From Takifugu bimaculatus (taxonomy: Eukaryota > Chordata > Actinopteri > Tetraodontiformes > Tetraodontidae): a stretch of 64,000 bases of DNA. Made by a program: the position numbers and the translations under genes. The notes beneath the pieces are model-generated. The model worked only from the letters and a program-made list of their open reading frames with translations, had not been told where the DNA came from and did no database searches. Where the stretch lies: positions 23,737,861 to 23,801,860 of the forward strand of contig CP034975.1 in NCBI GenBank assembly GCA_004026145.2, read 5' to 3'. Positions 23,901-35,880 of this stretch are shown piece by piece. Numbering within the stretch: position 1 is the first letter of the stretch; the number at the start of each line of letters is the position of its first letter.

Positions 23901-26900
23901 AGTAAATAGGGTACATGTCGTGCCTCAGTCCAGAAGGAAGCCATGCAAAGGGTGATCCATTGTTCTGAAATGAACTCTGTATGTTTTTACTTGCAGCAAT
24001 AACACAGCCATTTTGTTTTTATAGTTCCTCCCTCTGAAGTGAATATCAATGAGCAACCAGATGGTTCTTTTTCCTGTGACACTGCTGCCAAGCCAAAGCC
24101 AGAGATTGTCTGGACCAGGTAGAGTGGTTGCAACCAACATCTGTTCATTTCTCTCAAAGAAAAACCTTGTTCCTGTCTGATGAAAAAGGCCAGTATTGAT
24201 GATGGCTGATCAGGTTCAGCCTCACTCTCACCGTCACTATGGACTTGGATGAATAAATGCCCTCGTAGCCTATTCTTGAGGCTTTATATAAACTACGTTG
24301 TGACCATGACCTGGATCATAAATCCCTGCACTATGAAAGTAGGGACAAGTTCCAGCTCGTCCTCTTTTAGTTTCTTACATTGGAAACCAAAAATAAATTG
24401 ACATACCATAATGATTCCACCTTAAAATTGACTCTGTGTGGTGCAGGCACCTTGTGTCTCTGTGAATTGAGGTCTGCTGTCCAACACCACAATAAGCACA
24501 TTTAAACCAGAGTGTTGAAGTTTAACATGTATATGAACAGATGTGCAATAATTACATTAAAAGCCTGTGTGATAATAACTGTTCATTAAGACGTGTTAAA
24601 GCTATGCAATAATATATGTGCAAGAATACATTCACACATGTGAAACAATGTTCAAATAATGTAAAGTTATTTAGATAGCTGATTTAATTTATTACTGTAT
24701 TTGAAGTTAAACAGTTTAGACCTTTAGGGTGTTTTTATCTTACATGTCAGTTGAGAAGAAAAGGCTCAAAGACAGTGAGATGTTGAAAGTACTGTGATTT
24801 TTTCTTTGTTAGTAAAAAGTCCAAAAAGGCAGCAAGATTTCCTGGTTGTTGTATTTTCATAGTAGCTATTAAGGTTCCACAGCATTCTTCGCCGTTGCAA
24901 CACTACACATTTCAAATTATGGGTCAAATAAAGGAGCATCCCATCCAATCCTACCTAATATACCAGCCACAACGGCCTGCAGAGTATGGCTACGACTGGG
25001 TGAATGTTGACCATGTAACCTGTCCTGAATGGAAGGTTCTGCATTTTCTGTTGTCTCATTTGGACGAGGGCAATGTGTTGAGCACCATTCAATTGTATGT
25101 TTCATTTCACATTTCACAAGGGATTTATTGGCGTAGCATTAGGCCAGCATCCTCGGGTGTCTCAGGTTGTGAAGGGTGCCCATCATTTAAACCCAGGTCA
25201 TCGTGCTTCAGTCCCTCACTAAAACTGTTGCTGAAGCTGCAGAAGTTGCCACTGAACTTAAACAAATTCTTCAGAATATTTTGGGTGGTCTTGCAGGAAT
25301 GGAGACGCTGGCTAGAGAGATCTGCCCATCTGTGCATGATATGAACTGATCACAAGATCCTTGCCTCAGGAACCCGAAGCAGCTGAATTCTCAGCAAGCA
25401 TGACGGGCACACTTTCTGGGGCATTTTGAGTTCACCTTACTGACCAGGTCCCTTCCTGTCAGGAACCGGGCCCCTCCTGTTTTGTGTGTGCTGCCTCCTG
25501 GTCCAAAAGAAGGTGTGTGAGATGCAACAGACTGACCCAGGTTCCAGTGATGTTTCTCTCAGCCGGCTTTTTGTTCTGGAGTCGGTTTGCTAAGATGTTC
25601 TGCAGTGAGGACATTCCTCCCAACTCACCTGTCATCCTGTGTCTCGGCAGGACAGCCTGTCTCCTGGAGTTCTTTATTGCCTTTGGTGGAATGTGCCCAT
25701 AACTCCTGTGTCCACCGTCACTGGGGTGTCTCCCTTCATGGCTACCCTGGGGGATCAGCCCCCTGGGGTTGATGTTCAGGAGGATGCGGCTGCATTGCCT
25801 CTGTGCAAGCCAACATATGGCGCTCTGGTAGTGTTTGGCCGCTTGCGAAACTCTCGGCAGTCCTACAAGCAGGACAATCGGGGCAGAACTCTGGGCCCCT
25901 CCTGTTGGCCAGGCCAAAGTGTGTAGCTGTTCACACACTTTTGACCACCTCCCCTTTGTGAACTGGCTCCTCATTTCATCGGTCCCTTTGAAGTGGATCA
26001 GATTGTGAACCCTCTGCTGTGCACCTTAAGTTTCCTCCTCCCACAAGCTGCATCCCACCTTCCATCTGTACTGAAACCGGTTTCTGATCTTGTCCCTCCT
26101 TCCGATCTCCCTCCTTCCGATCTCCCTCCTCCCCACACGTTATTGACAGCGGCCCTGCATATGCCATTTGACGTATCTTGGATGTTCGTCAACGGGAACA
26201 AGGCCCCCAGTTCCTGGTTGACTGGCAGGGCTATTGTCCAGAGGAACAGTCGTGGCTTCCTCAGCACCACATCCTGGATGAGGGGCTGCTGAGAGCTTTT
26301 TGACCAGGACAAGCCGGGTAAGGCGCCAGGCGGTGCCGTTGAGAGGGAGGTACTTTCATAATCTTGTGTTTGAGGTGCCTTTAGTGTTTGTTTTGGTGTG
26401 TTTGCCCTGTGCTTTCCCTACTGGGAAAGAACTGCTCATTGTGGAACCGCCACACCTGCAGCTGATCTGGAGGATTTGAAGCCCTTGTTGATCAGCTCAC
26501 CAGCATCAGATCTTTTCTTCTTTTCAGATCTGCCAGTGGTAGCCCGTGCTCATAAGACCTAAGAATCGGGATTTTCCTGAGAATATTTTGTTTCTTTCTC
26601 TTTCCTCCTGAGGTCAGCACTTCTCCTGACACAAGGGCACTGTTCTCTTTGGCTTTTGTCACTCACTGATCTGCACCTTTTCATTGTTTCTTGTACCTTA
26701 ACCTTTTACTCCAAGCTCTAGCTACTCTCTTTTGGTCTGTTTAATGGCTTTCAGACCCTGTTCTTGTGCTTCCAATCAAACCTGCTTTTCTTCTTGCTCT
26801 CTGTTCTGCCATATGTGTGCTCTCTTTGTCAGTAATGACTGTTTACCTTAGCTTGGGGAGTTTACTCTGGCCTTACCCTGCCTTTTTATCTAAGGTGCTC

Positions 26901-27532
26901 AGTCCTCGGATCATTAAGTACTGGAGGTGGGTTCATCCTGTCTCCTATTCTCAGACAGAGTGAGACAAGCTGCTCATGTCCAGTTAGGTCATTATGTGTC
27001 TGTTTGACAAGTACTCAGCATCTGAGGAGGTCTCACTCTCAGCTTTTTGTCTGCAGTTGCAAGGCAAAGCTTGGTTATATGTTTCGTTTGTCGCATTAGT
27101 TGGGTGATGTTATTTCACATGCTTATGCTGAAGGGGGGATCCTGTGGGACATTTGTGCTGGGGCATCATGGTCTGCCCCCAGTATTTGTGCATTTTTACA
27201 GGGTTAACATTACCTGTTCAGCACCAGTAGGTGCTGCTCTGCTGTCTGTTGCTCAGCTTGGTTCAGGCAATCAATGTCCTCTGTTCCTTCTGAACCTTTT
27301 GGTACGAGTTATCCATTTAAGACCAGAGTGGTGGTCAGAGCGATATTGGAACAGATAGTGGGTTATGAATGTGACTGTGGGTCTGTGAAACTAAAGGATG
27401 GCATCACAATCATTGTTGCTCAGAACACTCCGAGGCGTTCAAGGTTTGAGGACGGACTGGAAATTATCCCCACGGCATGATGACCCGGCAATTACAATTC
27501 TCTATCTATAATAATAATAGTAATAAACCGTC

Positions 27533-27583
<51 letters not shown>

Positions 27584-29576
27584 GTAATGGTATATGTCAT
27601 TAACAAATTAGAGCTGTCAAAGGATCACGTTTCTTCAATCACCATCACAGGATAACTGAAACATTTATGATTAATTGTGTTAAATTCAAATATAGGTACG
27701 TCTGTTTGTATAAGAGAAAGCAAAATGTAACTTTAATTGAACTCCTCAGTTGCCATTATTTTTCTGGTCTCTCAGGATTGATGGCTCATGGCCAGAGTCG
27801 TCTGTCACTGTTAAAGATGGAAGACTTAAGTTCTTGACCATGGATGCATCCCTGAATGGCCTTTACCAGTGTGAGGCTTCTAACGAATACGGCTCAAAGT
27901 ACGGCCGCCTGTATGTCCACAATAATGCAGGTGAGCTTTGGTTTACAGTCTTCAGCTTTTATTTCCACTGTGGAGTTTCCATTTATTCTGTGTTTGACAT
28001 GAACACAGCGGAGAACTCACCCAGGCCCTGAAGCTCATAGAGCTTTAGACAGTCTTTTACCCAGAAACATGACAGGAACTTTAAACAACATGCACTATTC
28101 CTGCTAATCTCGTTGACCATATCTACACACACGTGAATATTCCCAGAATTGAATGTAATTATTGTAAACGTTGAGGTGGAAGTGACGTCCCTAAAGGGTG
28201 CAATACTGAAAAAAGCAACCTTTTGATCTGTGTGATCATCCTGCATATCTGGAAACGTGTTTCTAACTGGTAAAACCTCTTTCTGCCACAGATGTTCTGC
28301 GTTTTGAAAACTTGGTTAAATTCTGTGTCTGAGACATCTTTGCTGATTAAAAAGATTTCTGTTTCAATAATTCAGCTTCAATTTAATAATGTATTGAAAC
28401 ACAGTTATTTTAGATTGATTAGTTGTAGCAACAGGGTGGCACGGTGGTGTGGTGGTTAGCACTGTTGCCTCACAGCAAGAAGGCCCTGGGTTCGATCCCC
28501 GGTTGGGACTGAGCCTGGGGACTTTCTGTGTGGAGTTTGCATGTTCTCCCTGTGCCTGCGTGGGTTCTCTCCGGGTACTCCGGCTTCCTCCCACAGTCCA
28601 AAGACATGCATGATTGGGGATTAGGCTAATTGGAAATTCTAAATTGCCTGTAGGTGTGAGTGTGAGAGTGAATGGTTGTCTGTCTATATGTGTTAGCCCT
28701 GCGATTGACTGGCGTCCAGTCCAGGGTGTACCCTGCCTCCGCCCATTGTGCTGGGATAGGCTCCAGCCCCCCCACGACCCTCAGAGGAGGAACAAGTGGT
28801 AGAAAATGAGTGAGTGAGTGAGTAGTTGTAGCAACATGATGTTTTAAGCATCTGCATCAGCTGGTCCTCACAACCTTTTTTGAAATTGTGACACGTATGG
28901 ATTCATGCATAACTGTTCACCGAGCCTGGCCCACAGATGCCCGGAGAATTAGAACCTACCGGAAACGCACTTCTACTGGGTATTAGCTTAAAGTGTCACC
29001 ATTTACTCTGACATTATAATGTCTTGAATCATGTCGTCTACAGGTCATTGTACAGTTTGTTGGACCTTGTTTGGCCTTTTAATTTCAATTATTGTTGTTG
29101 CGGGTGTGATCCGGTTCCTCTGCACATCTGGGAAAATTAACAGGTAAAATTTACAACAACACTACACAAGCTCAAGTAAATATAAGTATATATGATACAA
29201 TCAAAGTAACATGTACATGTCTATGAAGCATACCATTACTCAGGCCCTGGAAAGCAGTCAAAACAATGGCCAGCACTCCAAAGAGAACCACTAGAGAAGT
29301 TCCAGCAGGAATAGAAGCGGTATGAGTTATTTGTGTGTTTCATGCTGTTTGTTTTGTCTCCATTTTGTGTATTTTTGATGTTCAAATTAATGAACCTGCC
29401 TCCCTTTGAGATGAAGCTTGCAGTGATTCCTCTGGTTTGGTTCACGTTTAACCCTTTCGCAGGTTTCAATAACCGTAGAAGCTACAGCAGTTACATGTAG
29501 GTTACTGAAGGTTGAGAAGAAATTAGACCTGAAAATAAACATAATTTTACATGGAGTACAAGGTACCGGTACCTAA
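20991..29576 (+). CDS. Nectin/PVR-like Ig-superfamily receptor, copy II (open)
   Basis: Eight exons join in frame to 417 codons: 20991-21063, 21689-22030, 22341-22640, 24025-24118, 27776-27930, 29044-29143, 29244-29319, 29463-29576. Residues 1-25 form a signal peptide (FRNIFIIF-type core, here MCFYRNIFIIFAVGFLMTL) with likely cleavage after VGA. Residues 26-138 are a V-set domain (LLCSVVD, TQISWEK, DEGIYTCAFTLFPSGTQYK). Residues 140-238 are a C1-like domain (ATCTAAGSKPPATVSW, LVQCVV). Residues 240-321 are a third Ig domain split at codon 270 (SFSCDTAAKPKPEIVW; GLYQCEASNEYGSK). Residues about 328-348 are a TM helix (LFGLLISIIVVAGVI), followed by a short tail. This is the nectin/PVR layout: such proteins sit on the cell surface, bind each other or lymphocyte receptors through the V domain, and act in adhesion and immune recognition. 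The last exon is the least certain part, since another frame in it ends RRSYSSYM. Confidence 0.75.
25287..26345 (+). mobile_element. Gypsy remnant in intron 4 of N copy II (most eroded)
   Basis: Same element as 9225-10540. The VDASD block and flanks are deleted: the sequence jumps at about 25286 from TATTTTGGGT into GGTCTTGCAGGAATGG. The integrase C-terminal part and chromodomain-like end (FGRLRNSRQ; HHILDEGLL) remain, with a small tandem duplication of TCCCTCCTTCCGATC near 26100. Probable LTR-type sequence follows to about 27000. Confidence 0.7.
27533..27584 (+). repeat. (AAT)n microsatellite
   Basis: A trinucleotide run before the second half-exon of the third Ig domain in copy II, preceded by a few imperfect units from 27505. 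Confidence 0.95.
28434..28822 (+). mobile_element. tRNA-type SINE with 14-bp target duplication
   Basis: The 5' part has pol III boxes: a box A-like GTGGTGTGGTGGTTAGCAC (from about 28443) and a perfect box B GGTTCGATCCC (about 28489). The body is the fish repeat with GGAGTTTGCATGTTCTCCC, and the end is a (TGAG)n tail. It is flanked by TAGTTGTAGCAACA at 28420-28433 and 28823-28836. Copies I, III and IV have the empty site, so it inserted into intron 5 of copy II alone, after duplication. It is not a functional tRNA gene. Confidence 0.85.
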
Positions 29577-32500
29577 GAAACCTGAAGTTAAGAGAAACCT
29601 CCATTAATTTATTTTGACATTAAGCATTCCGTTAATCTGGAAAAATGGAAGTTCAACAATGTTCATTGTACATTTGTTTTCCAATAGCTTTTACATTTAG
29701 GTTGTTTTTTCTCTTTATGTTCTACATTACTGGTATTTAGTTTTTCAAGCTTTTTACATTTTCTTTACTTCTACTTGTGTACCGTAATAATATTTGAGGT
29801 TTTGTTTTGTAGCTTTAATTCCGTTTTTACCTCTTCTACTTGATTCCTATGACTACTTATTTTGATGCTAGTTTGTGGCAGCTACTCATACATGTACTAT
29901 GATCAGCATCACTATATGTATAAAAGCTTGACAAATACTCTTCTGCTGTTTTCTGAAGCCCTTCATGACACACAGCCTCCAGAGTGTGTTGTCTTCTTTA
30001 TTTTATATGACAAAAAGACGAGACGTGTTTCCAAGCAAAACGTCTTTACTCGTTCCAGCACATGTACCCCCTCCTACCGAGCATGCTGGGTAATGTAGTT
30101 GTCCTATTAAACACATAACACCACACACAGCAGATTAAATAATGGGCAACACAAACCTACTAATTTTATCTGATATGCCAGCTGGTTGAAGGTCATTCTT
30201 TTCTCACAAGTTTCATTAAATCCACTCTGAAAGGTTCACAAGTCAAATCAGGGGGGATTTCCATTTGAGTTTATAAATTGCCTTAGTGAGAAAAATAGAT
30301 TTAACTTCCTGAGTGCAGCTAGCAGGAAAGAAAGGATTATTTCTGGGTGTGGGAAATAGATCACACAAGGACAAGCATCATTTGTCCATTTGATCCTATC
30401 CATATGAGCCATTGTGAAATAATAAAGTTGTAATTTTGGATCATAATATCAATATTAATGATCATACATTTATAGACATTGAAATCATCAATGGAAAGAG
30501 AGACTTAAAACCAAAACTCCACAAAATCCACCAGTGACATTCAGGAAGAAAACGTCAGTTGTTTAATTGTAGCTTCAGCACCAGAGAAAATTTCTATTCA
30601 AGACACACTGGTAAAACCCTGCTGCTCTCACAAGAAGTCCATTGTGTATTTGACGGCAGCTGCCTTCTCAGTTTACCACAGTTATCTATGGCACGTAAAC
30701 CCTCTGGGAATGTAATGGGTGTAACCCTGGAAAAAAATAAAATAAAATCTGTTGCTGCCATTCCCCGTCTTCATGGAAGCGGCCTTTATTTCTGATTGCA
30801 GACTGGACTTTGGAAAACAAACATTTAGTCATGGTGACAGAAAAAGCAGGATGTTTGTGTGCCTTATCAGTTGTTAAAGTTTTCTTTTGCGAAGAAAAAC
30901 AATTCCAAACAAATCTGTTTTCAGGGTATAATAAAAGTGTCTGCAAAAATATTACAGACCGCCAGCTGTGCTTAGAAAAGGGGCTGTGGTCACACCCAAA
31001 TACAGAGGATATGACTGTTGGTTAAAAATAACAGGGCAGGAAGCAGACAAGTAGCACAGACAGCGGCTGTGAAATATACATACATATTTGTTTTTAAAGA
31101 GAAGCGTAAATGATCCTAGAATTATATTATATCCCTAGTCTGCAGAACAGCTTGTAGTGTGTACCCCGATACGTTAGGTGGCAGCAAGTAACTGCTGTAG
31201 CCATAACGTGAAAAAGAAGAAGGTACAAACACGTGACCTAGAGCTGGCAGCCGCGTTGGGGGCGGAGCCTTCGCTCATTTCTATGGAAGTTGCTGCGTGA
31301 CGTGTCACTAAGGCGACATGCTCCTTCATGGCTATTTATACATCAGTCTCTGTCCTTCTTGATGATGGATCGTGGGATCCGGCAGGCATGGCCTTGTTCT
31401 CCTTTGACAATGAGCCCTTTAAAGTTTAGGTAATGACCTGACTAGAACTGAACTAGCTGACAGTACCACCACATTCCTGTAGAGGGCAGTAAAGACCAAA
31501 CAAATGCTATTGAGATGATTATCCTCTCCACAACAATCCTAATATTTAAAAAAATAAATGAATCAAACACATAAAAGCTAAGTATGATAAAACTGTCTGT
31601 CTGACATGCTGTCTTCATACACTGGAGAAAAGATGCATTTCTTATTAGTGGGCACCTCTTGGTTTGTGCACCTTCTTGCTTCCTCAGACGTTAAATATTT
31701 GTACCTGTATGTACAAATGTATCCTCTGGGATTAATAAAGTTGATCAAATCAGTTACATCCCAGGTTCAGGCCTAAATACCAATTTAGGTTATTCTTGGC
31801 CCTGGAGTCACTGAGTGCAGGCACTAACTAGTTCTGGTTTCTAATAGATAGTGTATTCTGGACTGGGGGGGGGGGGGGGTTGGGAGGGGGAAAGACGGTG
31901 CTGACCATCACTCCAACATTCACCGGCCAGCCAGATTCTCTTGGCAAGGCAAGCAGAACAAAAATGAGCTTTTTGAGAGCGGTATATACACTCATTTGCC
32001 TGAAGGTGCCAGCAACTCTCTGGCTGTTGACCTCTCTAACAAGCTGTATGATTCCTCTTAACTGCCCCAGCTGAGGGCTGGGAGCTAGGATTGGTAAACT
32101 GCTGAGTGGGCAGGAAGAAGGGAGGATCTGTCAACAGTTTGCAGCAGAGGCACAGGAATGGGAAGGCTTCTCTCACCACTCTCTAAAAGGATTATCCAAC
32201 CTTGTGGCTAAGGGAACCAAGTAGTGCAGGTCAACGGGCTCATCTCTGGCAGCTGCTCATCATGAAATGGATCAATCAACCTTTTGGAAAAAAACCTTCT
32301 TGTACTGCTGGATCATTCCACTTGGAGTCAGCAGCTTGGGCCCAAACATCCAGTGCATAATCATATATAGAGCAATTAGCTTGCAGTAGTTTCAGTAGCC
32401 GACTTGAAGCATTACTTTCATGTCTAGGGTGATCAAATCCTCCCAAAATTTGGCCTCAAAATCCTTCCCTCCTAAAGGCCCAAAAACCTTCACAACACAA

Positions 32501-33015
32501 GGATTCTGCTGAGTCTCTGTGAGTGCCAGCCGTGCTGGACTCTGATTTCACTGTAGCTGCAAAAACTTGATGAGTCTTGATGAGAACGCTCATTTATTTG
32601 ATCAGCCATCGGCACTAAGGAGGAGAACCAAGCCCAGCCAGGGAAAACCTGAGGGAGAGCTGAAGGAGGGCTCGAACACACAAGGTATAGTCCACTTAGT
32701 TACATTGAGGACATGATCAGCACGCTCAGATTTCTCCCACTGAGAAAACGCTAATGTCAGTGAACAGAACCACGTGTGGACCAGAAGCCGGACTCAGACC
32801 TGTTCAGCTGTACTTTTTTATTGCTGCTTCAACAGAGGTGGAACTTTGAATCAATAAACTGATTCTATGTTACATGAACCCTTTAATGACAGCAATCTAA
32901 GTAAATTTCAATCAAAATACAGAAAAGCATAAATATTTAGGACAGATAAGGAAAAACCACCGTTGTACTTGTAACTAGTATTTAACACCTCAAAGGGCCG
33001 TTCTGTTCTGAAGGC
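29577..33015. other. 3' flank and spacer of N copy II
   Basis: Parallels 13351-19234 but without the nested LINE pair; the unoccupied site is at about 30405. It has one private stretch at about 29965-30150 next to TTTTCTGAAGCCC, partly shared with copy IV. No gene is recognised. A poly(A) signal for the minus-strand X copy 2 lies at 32817-32822. Confidence 0.5.
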
Positions 33016-33510
33016 CTATAGACCGTAGATTGAATTGAGCCTCTCCACGTAGCGACTCCTCTTCCTGTTCTCTGGCCAACTGGTTGTTCTCATCTGTGGT
33101 TCTGTGGTCACCTGCAGAGACAAGAGACATGACGTGCTTCCTGAGGGACAGAAGTAAAGCACTAAAGCTTCTAAAATCTATGAATAACCACTGACCTCCC
33201 CTCCTGAACCAGGTTCAAACTGATCCTCGACTGGATTCTTTGACAACACGCGTTTTCTGAAGAGACAGAAAGTGACAATTCCATCTATTAGTGATACACT
33301 TAACTGCTGGACAGACAGTTGCAGAGTTTCCAGCTGATTCTACACTCACTTTTCACACATATGGACTCAAATGCAACCATTTAATCATCAAATCACAGGA
33401 AATCAGAGTAGAAAGTATTTCTCCCTTATATTTTCCCTTTATATCATTTTTTGCATGATAAATGAGTATCATAAAAACAAACTAGAAGAATTAATGTTGA
33501 CCATCTAAAC

Positions 33511-33971
33511 CAGGGGTCGGCAACCCGCGGCTCTGGAGCCCCACCCGGCTCTTTGGCGTCGCCCTAGTGGCTCCCTGGAGCTTTTTCAAAAATATGAAAA
33601 TTTCTGTAGGAAGAAAAACGTGACAAACATTCTTAAATTTTTCCAATGCTGTATAAATGCGTATAATAAATATTTAATTTCAACATCTCATTATAATGGA
33701 AGTTAAACTTAAAGTGGCCATGTGGTGCGTCATTCTCTCCAGGATGCTGCAGGGAAAATAAACATTTCATCAAGAATGCTCATCATGTATTTGTCGCCTA
33801 CTTAGCGTTTGGAAAGTAGGGTAATACAGCTAATATAGACACTTACAGCATGTGTTGCCTTTATTATAAGCCCTATATAAGGCTTTTAATTTTTTGCGGC
33901 TCCAGACAGATTTGTTTCTTGTTTTTCTGGTCCAATATGGCTCTTTCAACATTTTGGGTTGCCGACCCCTG
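33511..33971. mobile_element. hAT-type MITE with 8-bp target duplication
   Basis: The terminal inverted repeats are CAGGGGTCGGCAACCC and GGGTTGCCGACCCCTG. It is flanked by ATCTAAAC on both sides (33503-33510 and 33972-33979). The uninterrupted site ATCTAAACAGATGCAA is seen at about 866 and 19729. There is no transposase, so it is non-autonomous. Confidence 0.9.
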
Positions 33972-34529
33972 ATCTAAACAGATGCAATGTTTGTGGTTAA
34001 ACAAATACTCAATTTAACCGAGTATTTATGCACCTTTGGTTGCAATACTGAGTTTGTGTTGATGCTTCTGGATCAGGTTTGCACGTCTACACATGATTAT
34101 TTTACTCCACTATGATAAAACTGTCAGCTTTTTTACAGACAAGTTCTCTTTTCAAACACATTGACCTTGTTTCATCCAGTCTGATCTGGCCAGTGGTTTT
34201 GAGTGCGACCACCTACAGAGACAAGAAATGACACCAAAGGTACAGACAACTACACACCGCCGGAGTCACCAGAAAGAAAAGTGAAACAATCAAAAGTCTC
34301 TGATGACAGAAGTGAAAGAAGTTAAATTCATGCTAAAACCTTGCAAATAAAGCACGTTTTTGCACGTTTAAAATTGGATTTTTAAATATATAACACTTCA
34401 CAGAACACATTTGTAAAACAGCAAGATTTCATGAACCAGCTCCAAAAGCTGTATTTTTACAGATAAAAACTACAGCCAGTTTATCAAAGTGTACATGGAT
34501 GCATCCAAATCCAATGAATCACTGAATAT

Positions 34530-34665
34530 TTAGCGGTGTACACAGGTGAGCCAGTGGACTCTAGATGGTATTGGATAAGAGAAATCAGACCAAGTAATGT
34601 CCTCGTGGAGTCAGAGTCTGGTCGTGCATTGGTCAGCATTAAACACAACGGTCGTCTAATTATTA
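34530..34665 (+). other. Unrecognised ORF fragment
   Basis: One frame reads YTGEPVDSRWYWIREIRPS and VLVESESGRALVSIKHNG. It looks protein-like, but I cannot place it. The first third recurs at 1424-1465, where it is cut at AAGAGA. It could be an exon remnant or part of a mobile element; the ends of the conserved part coincide with rearrangement junctions. Confidence 0.25.
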
Positions 34666-34869
34666 GGTTAAAATCTAGGTTATGCTGCTATAGGCCGAGG
34701 CTGCCGGGGTCCAAAACATGATTAAAAACTTATATCATCCAAAAATATAATCCAATAATTGCTGTGTAATTCTGAGAGGACAAAAGTGACAATAGACATC
34801 AAATACTATCCAATTTCCAAAGAATAGTTTGATTTTCACAAATATTAACAGTTTTAATTGATATTTTTG

Positions 34870-35530
34870 TTGTCAGACAAGCTCTCACAGAACCAAACAG
34901 GACTACTGGGCCCCGCTGCCTTTTCCTCAAACACCCAATCAAACTCCCTCATATCCTTGCCACTCTGTCACCTTTAAAGCCAAAACTCCTCTTTTTTGTT
35001 CTCTCTTTCTCCCAACTGATTTGTAGAACTCCCTTAGTAGGCTGACCTCTTAAATTAATCCAGTAATCAGCTGGTCGTTGCTTCCTCCTCAGCCACAGTG
35101 GCATTTCTCCTGCCTCCACCTGGAGCGTGAACACAGGTGAAGTGTTGGCAGGCACATTCCAAGTGTTCGTGCCTGGATCATATCCATCTATCCAGTTAGT
35201 ACTGACTGGTGTTCCATAAACTGTGCTCCCATAGTTTATTCAAGACCTCATCAAACTATGTCATGGATATAAAATCAGTGAAAAGAAATCTCACCACTTT
35301 CTTTTACATGTATTCACCACCTGACTGATCCCTCCAGCTCAGCCTCTGATCAAGGTAAATACCAAGGAAATGGAAACTCTCAAGCCTTTCTAACACATTC
35401 CCATCCATCTTTAAATTGCACTCTCCAATCATCTTCTTGTAAAGAACATCACTTTTGTCTTTTCAGATGAAAACATAAAACTTAATTTATTCCCCATCTT
35501 TCAATAATAGCCACATAACATCGGAGTATT
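34870..35530 (-). mobile_element. Inverted copy of the jockey/I-type LINE fragment
   Basis: Reverse complement of about 3570-4240. It includes VEAGEMPLWLRRKQRPADYW and TKGVLQISWE on the minus strand (34949-35120). It sits within the intron between tail exons of X copy 2. It is degraded and non-functional. Confidence 0.7.
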
Positions 35531-35689
35531 TGTGAATATATTGTTTATCATTTATGACAATAAGTAGGGCATTTCCTGCTCCTCAGCAGTGTACCATTTT
35601 CAGTGGAGTATCGCCTTAATAACTCTGCTCTTACCCTCACTGAGAGTTCTCATTTAAAAAGAACCCAATAAAACATGAATAATTGCTCC

Positions 35690-35880
35690 ATTGATCAGAG
35701 TCGTGGGGAATGTGGCCTTCAAACTGGGTGAGTGGCTCCAGCACCAGGAACATCTGAGATCTCTGTCCAGAAGAGAGCAGCACTGGGAACAGCTAAGATA
35801 CGGTGCAGCAGCCTCAAGTTCCCAGGCCTCTGGTCGAGGACGAGAGGAGGAAGAGAGCACCCCAGAGAAAATGGAGGATT
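35690..35880 (+). mobile_element. 3'-end fragment of R2/R4-group LINE (older copy)
   Basis: It matches the C-terminal end of the elements at 14437 and 51614: the DNA for GEWLQ, EISVQK and the final LPGLW-like segment is recognisable (GATCTCTGTCCAGAAGAG, CCCAGGCCTCTGGT). It is more diverged than the other two copies. It lies inside an intron of X copy 2. Confidence 0.6.

Noticed and set aside
28434..28510. Possible tRNA gene with box A and box B
   Set aside because: The pol III boxes belong to a SINE: no cloverleaf pairing is evident, the body continues as a dispersed repeat, and a 14-bp target duplication flanks it.
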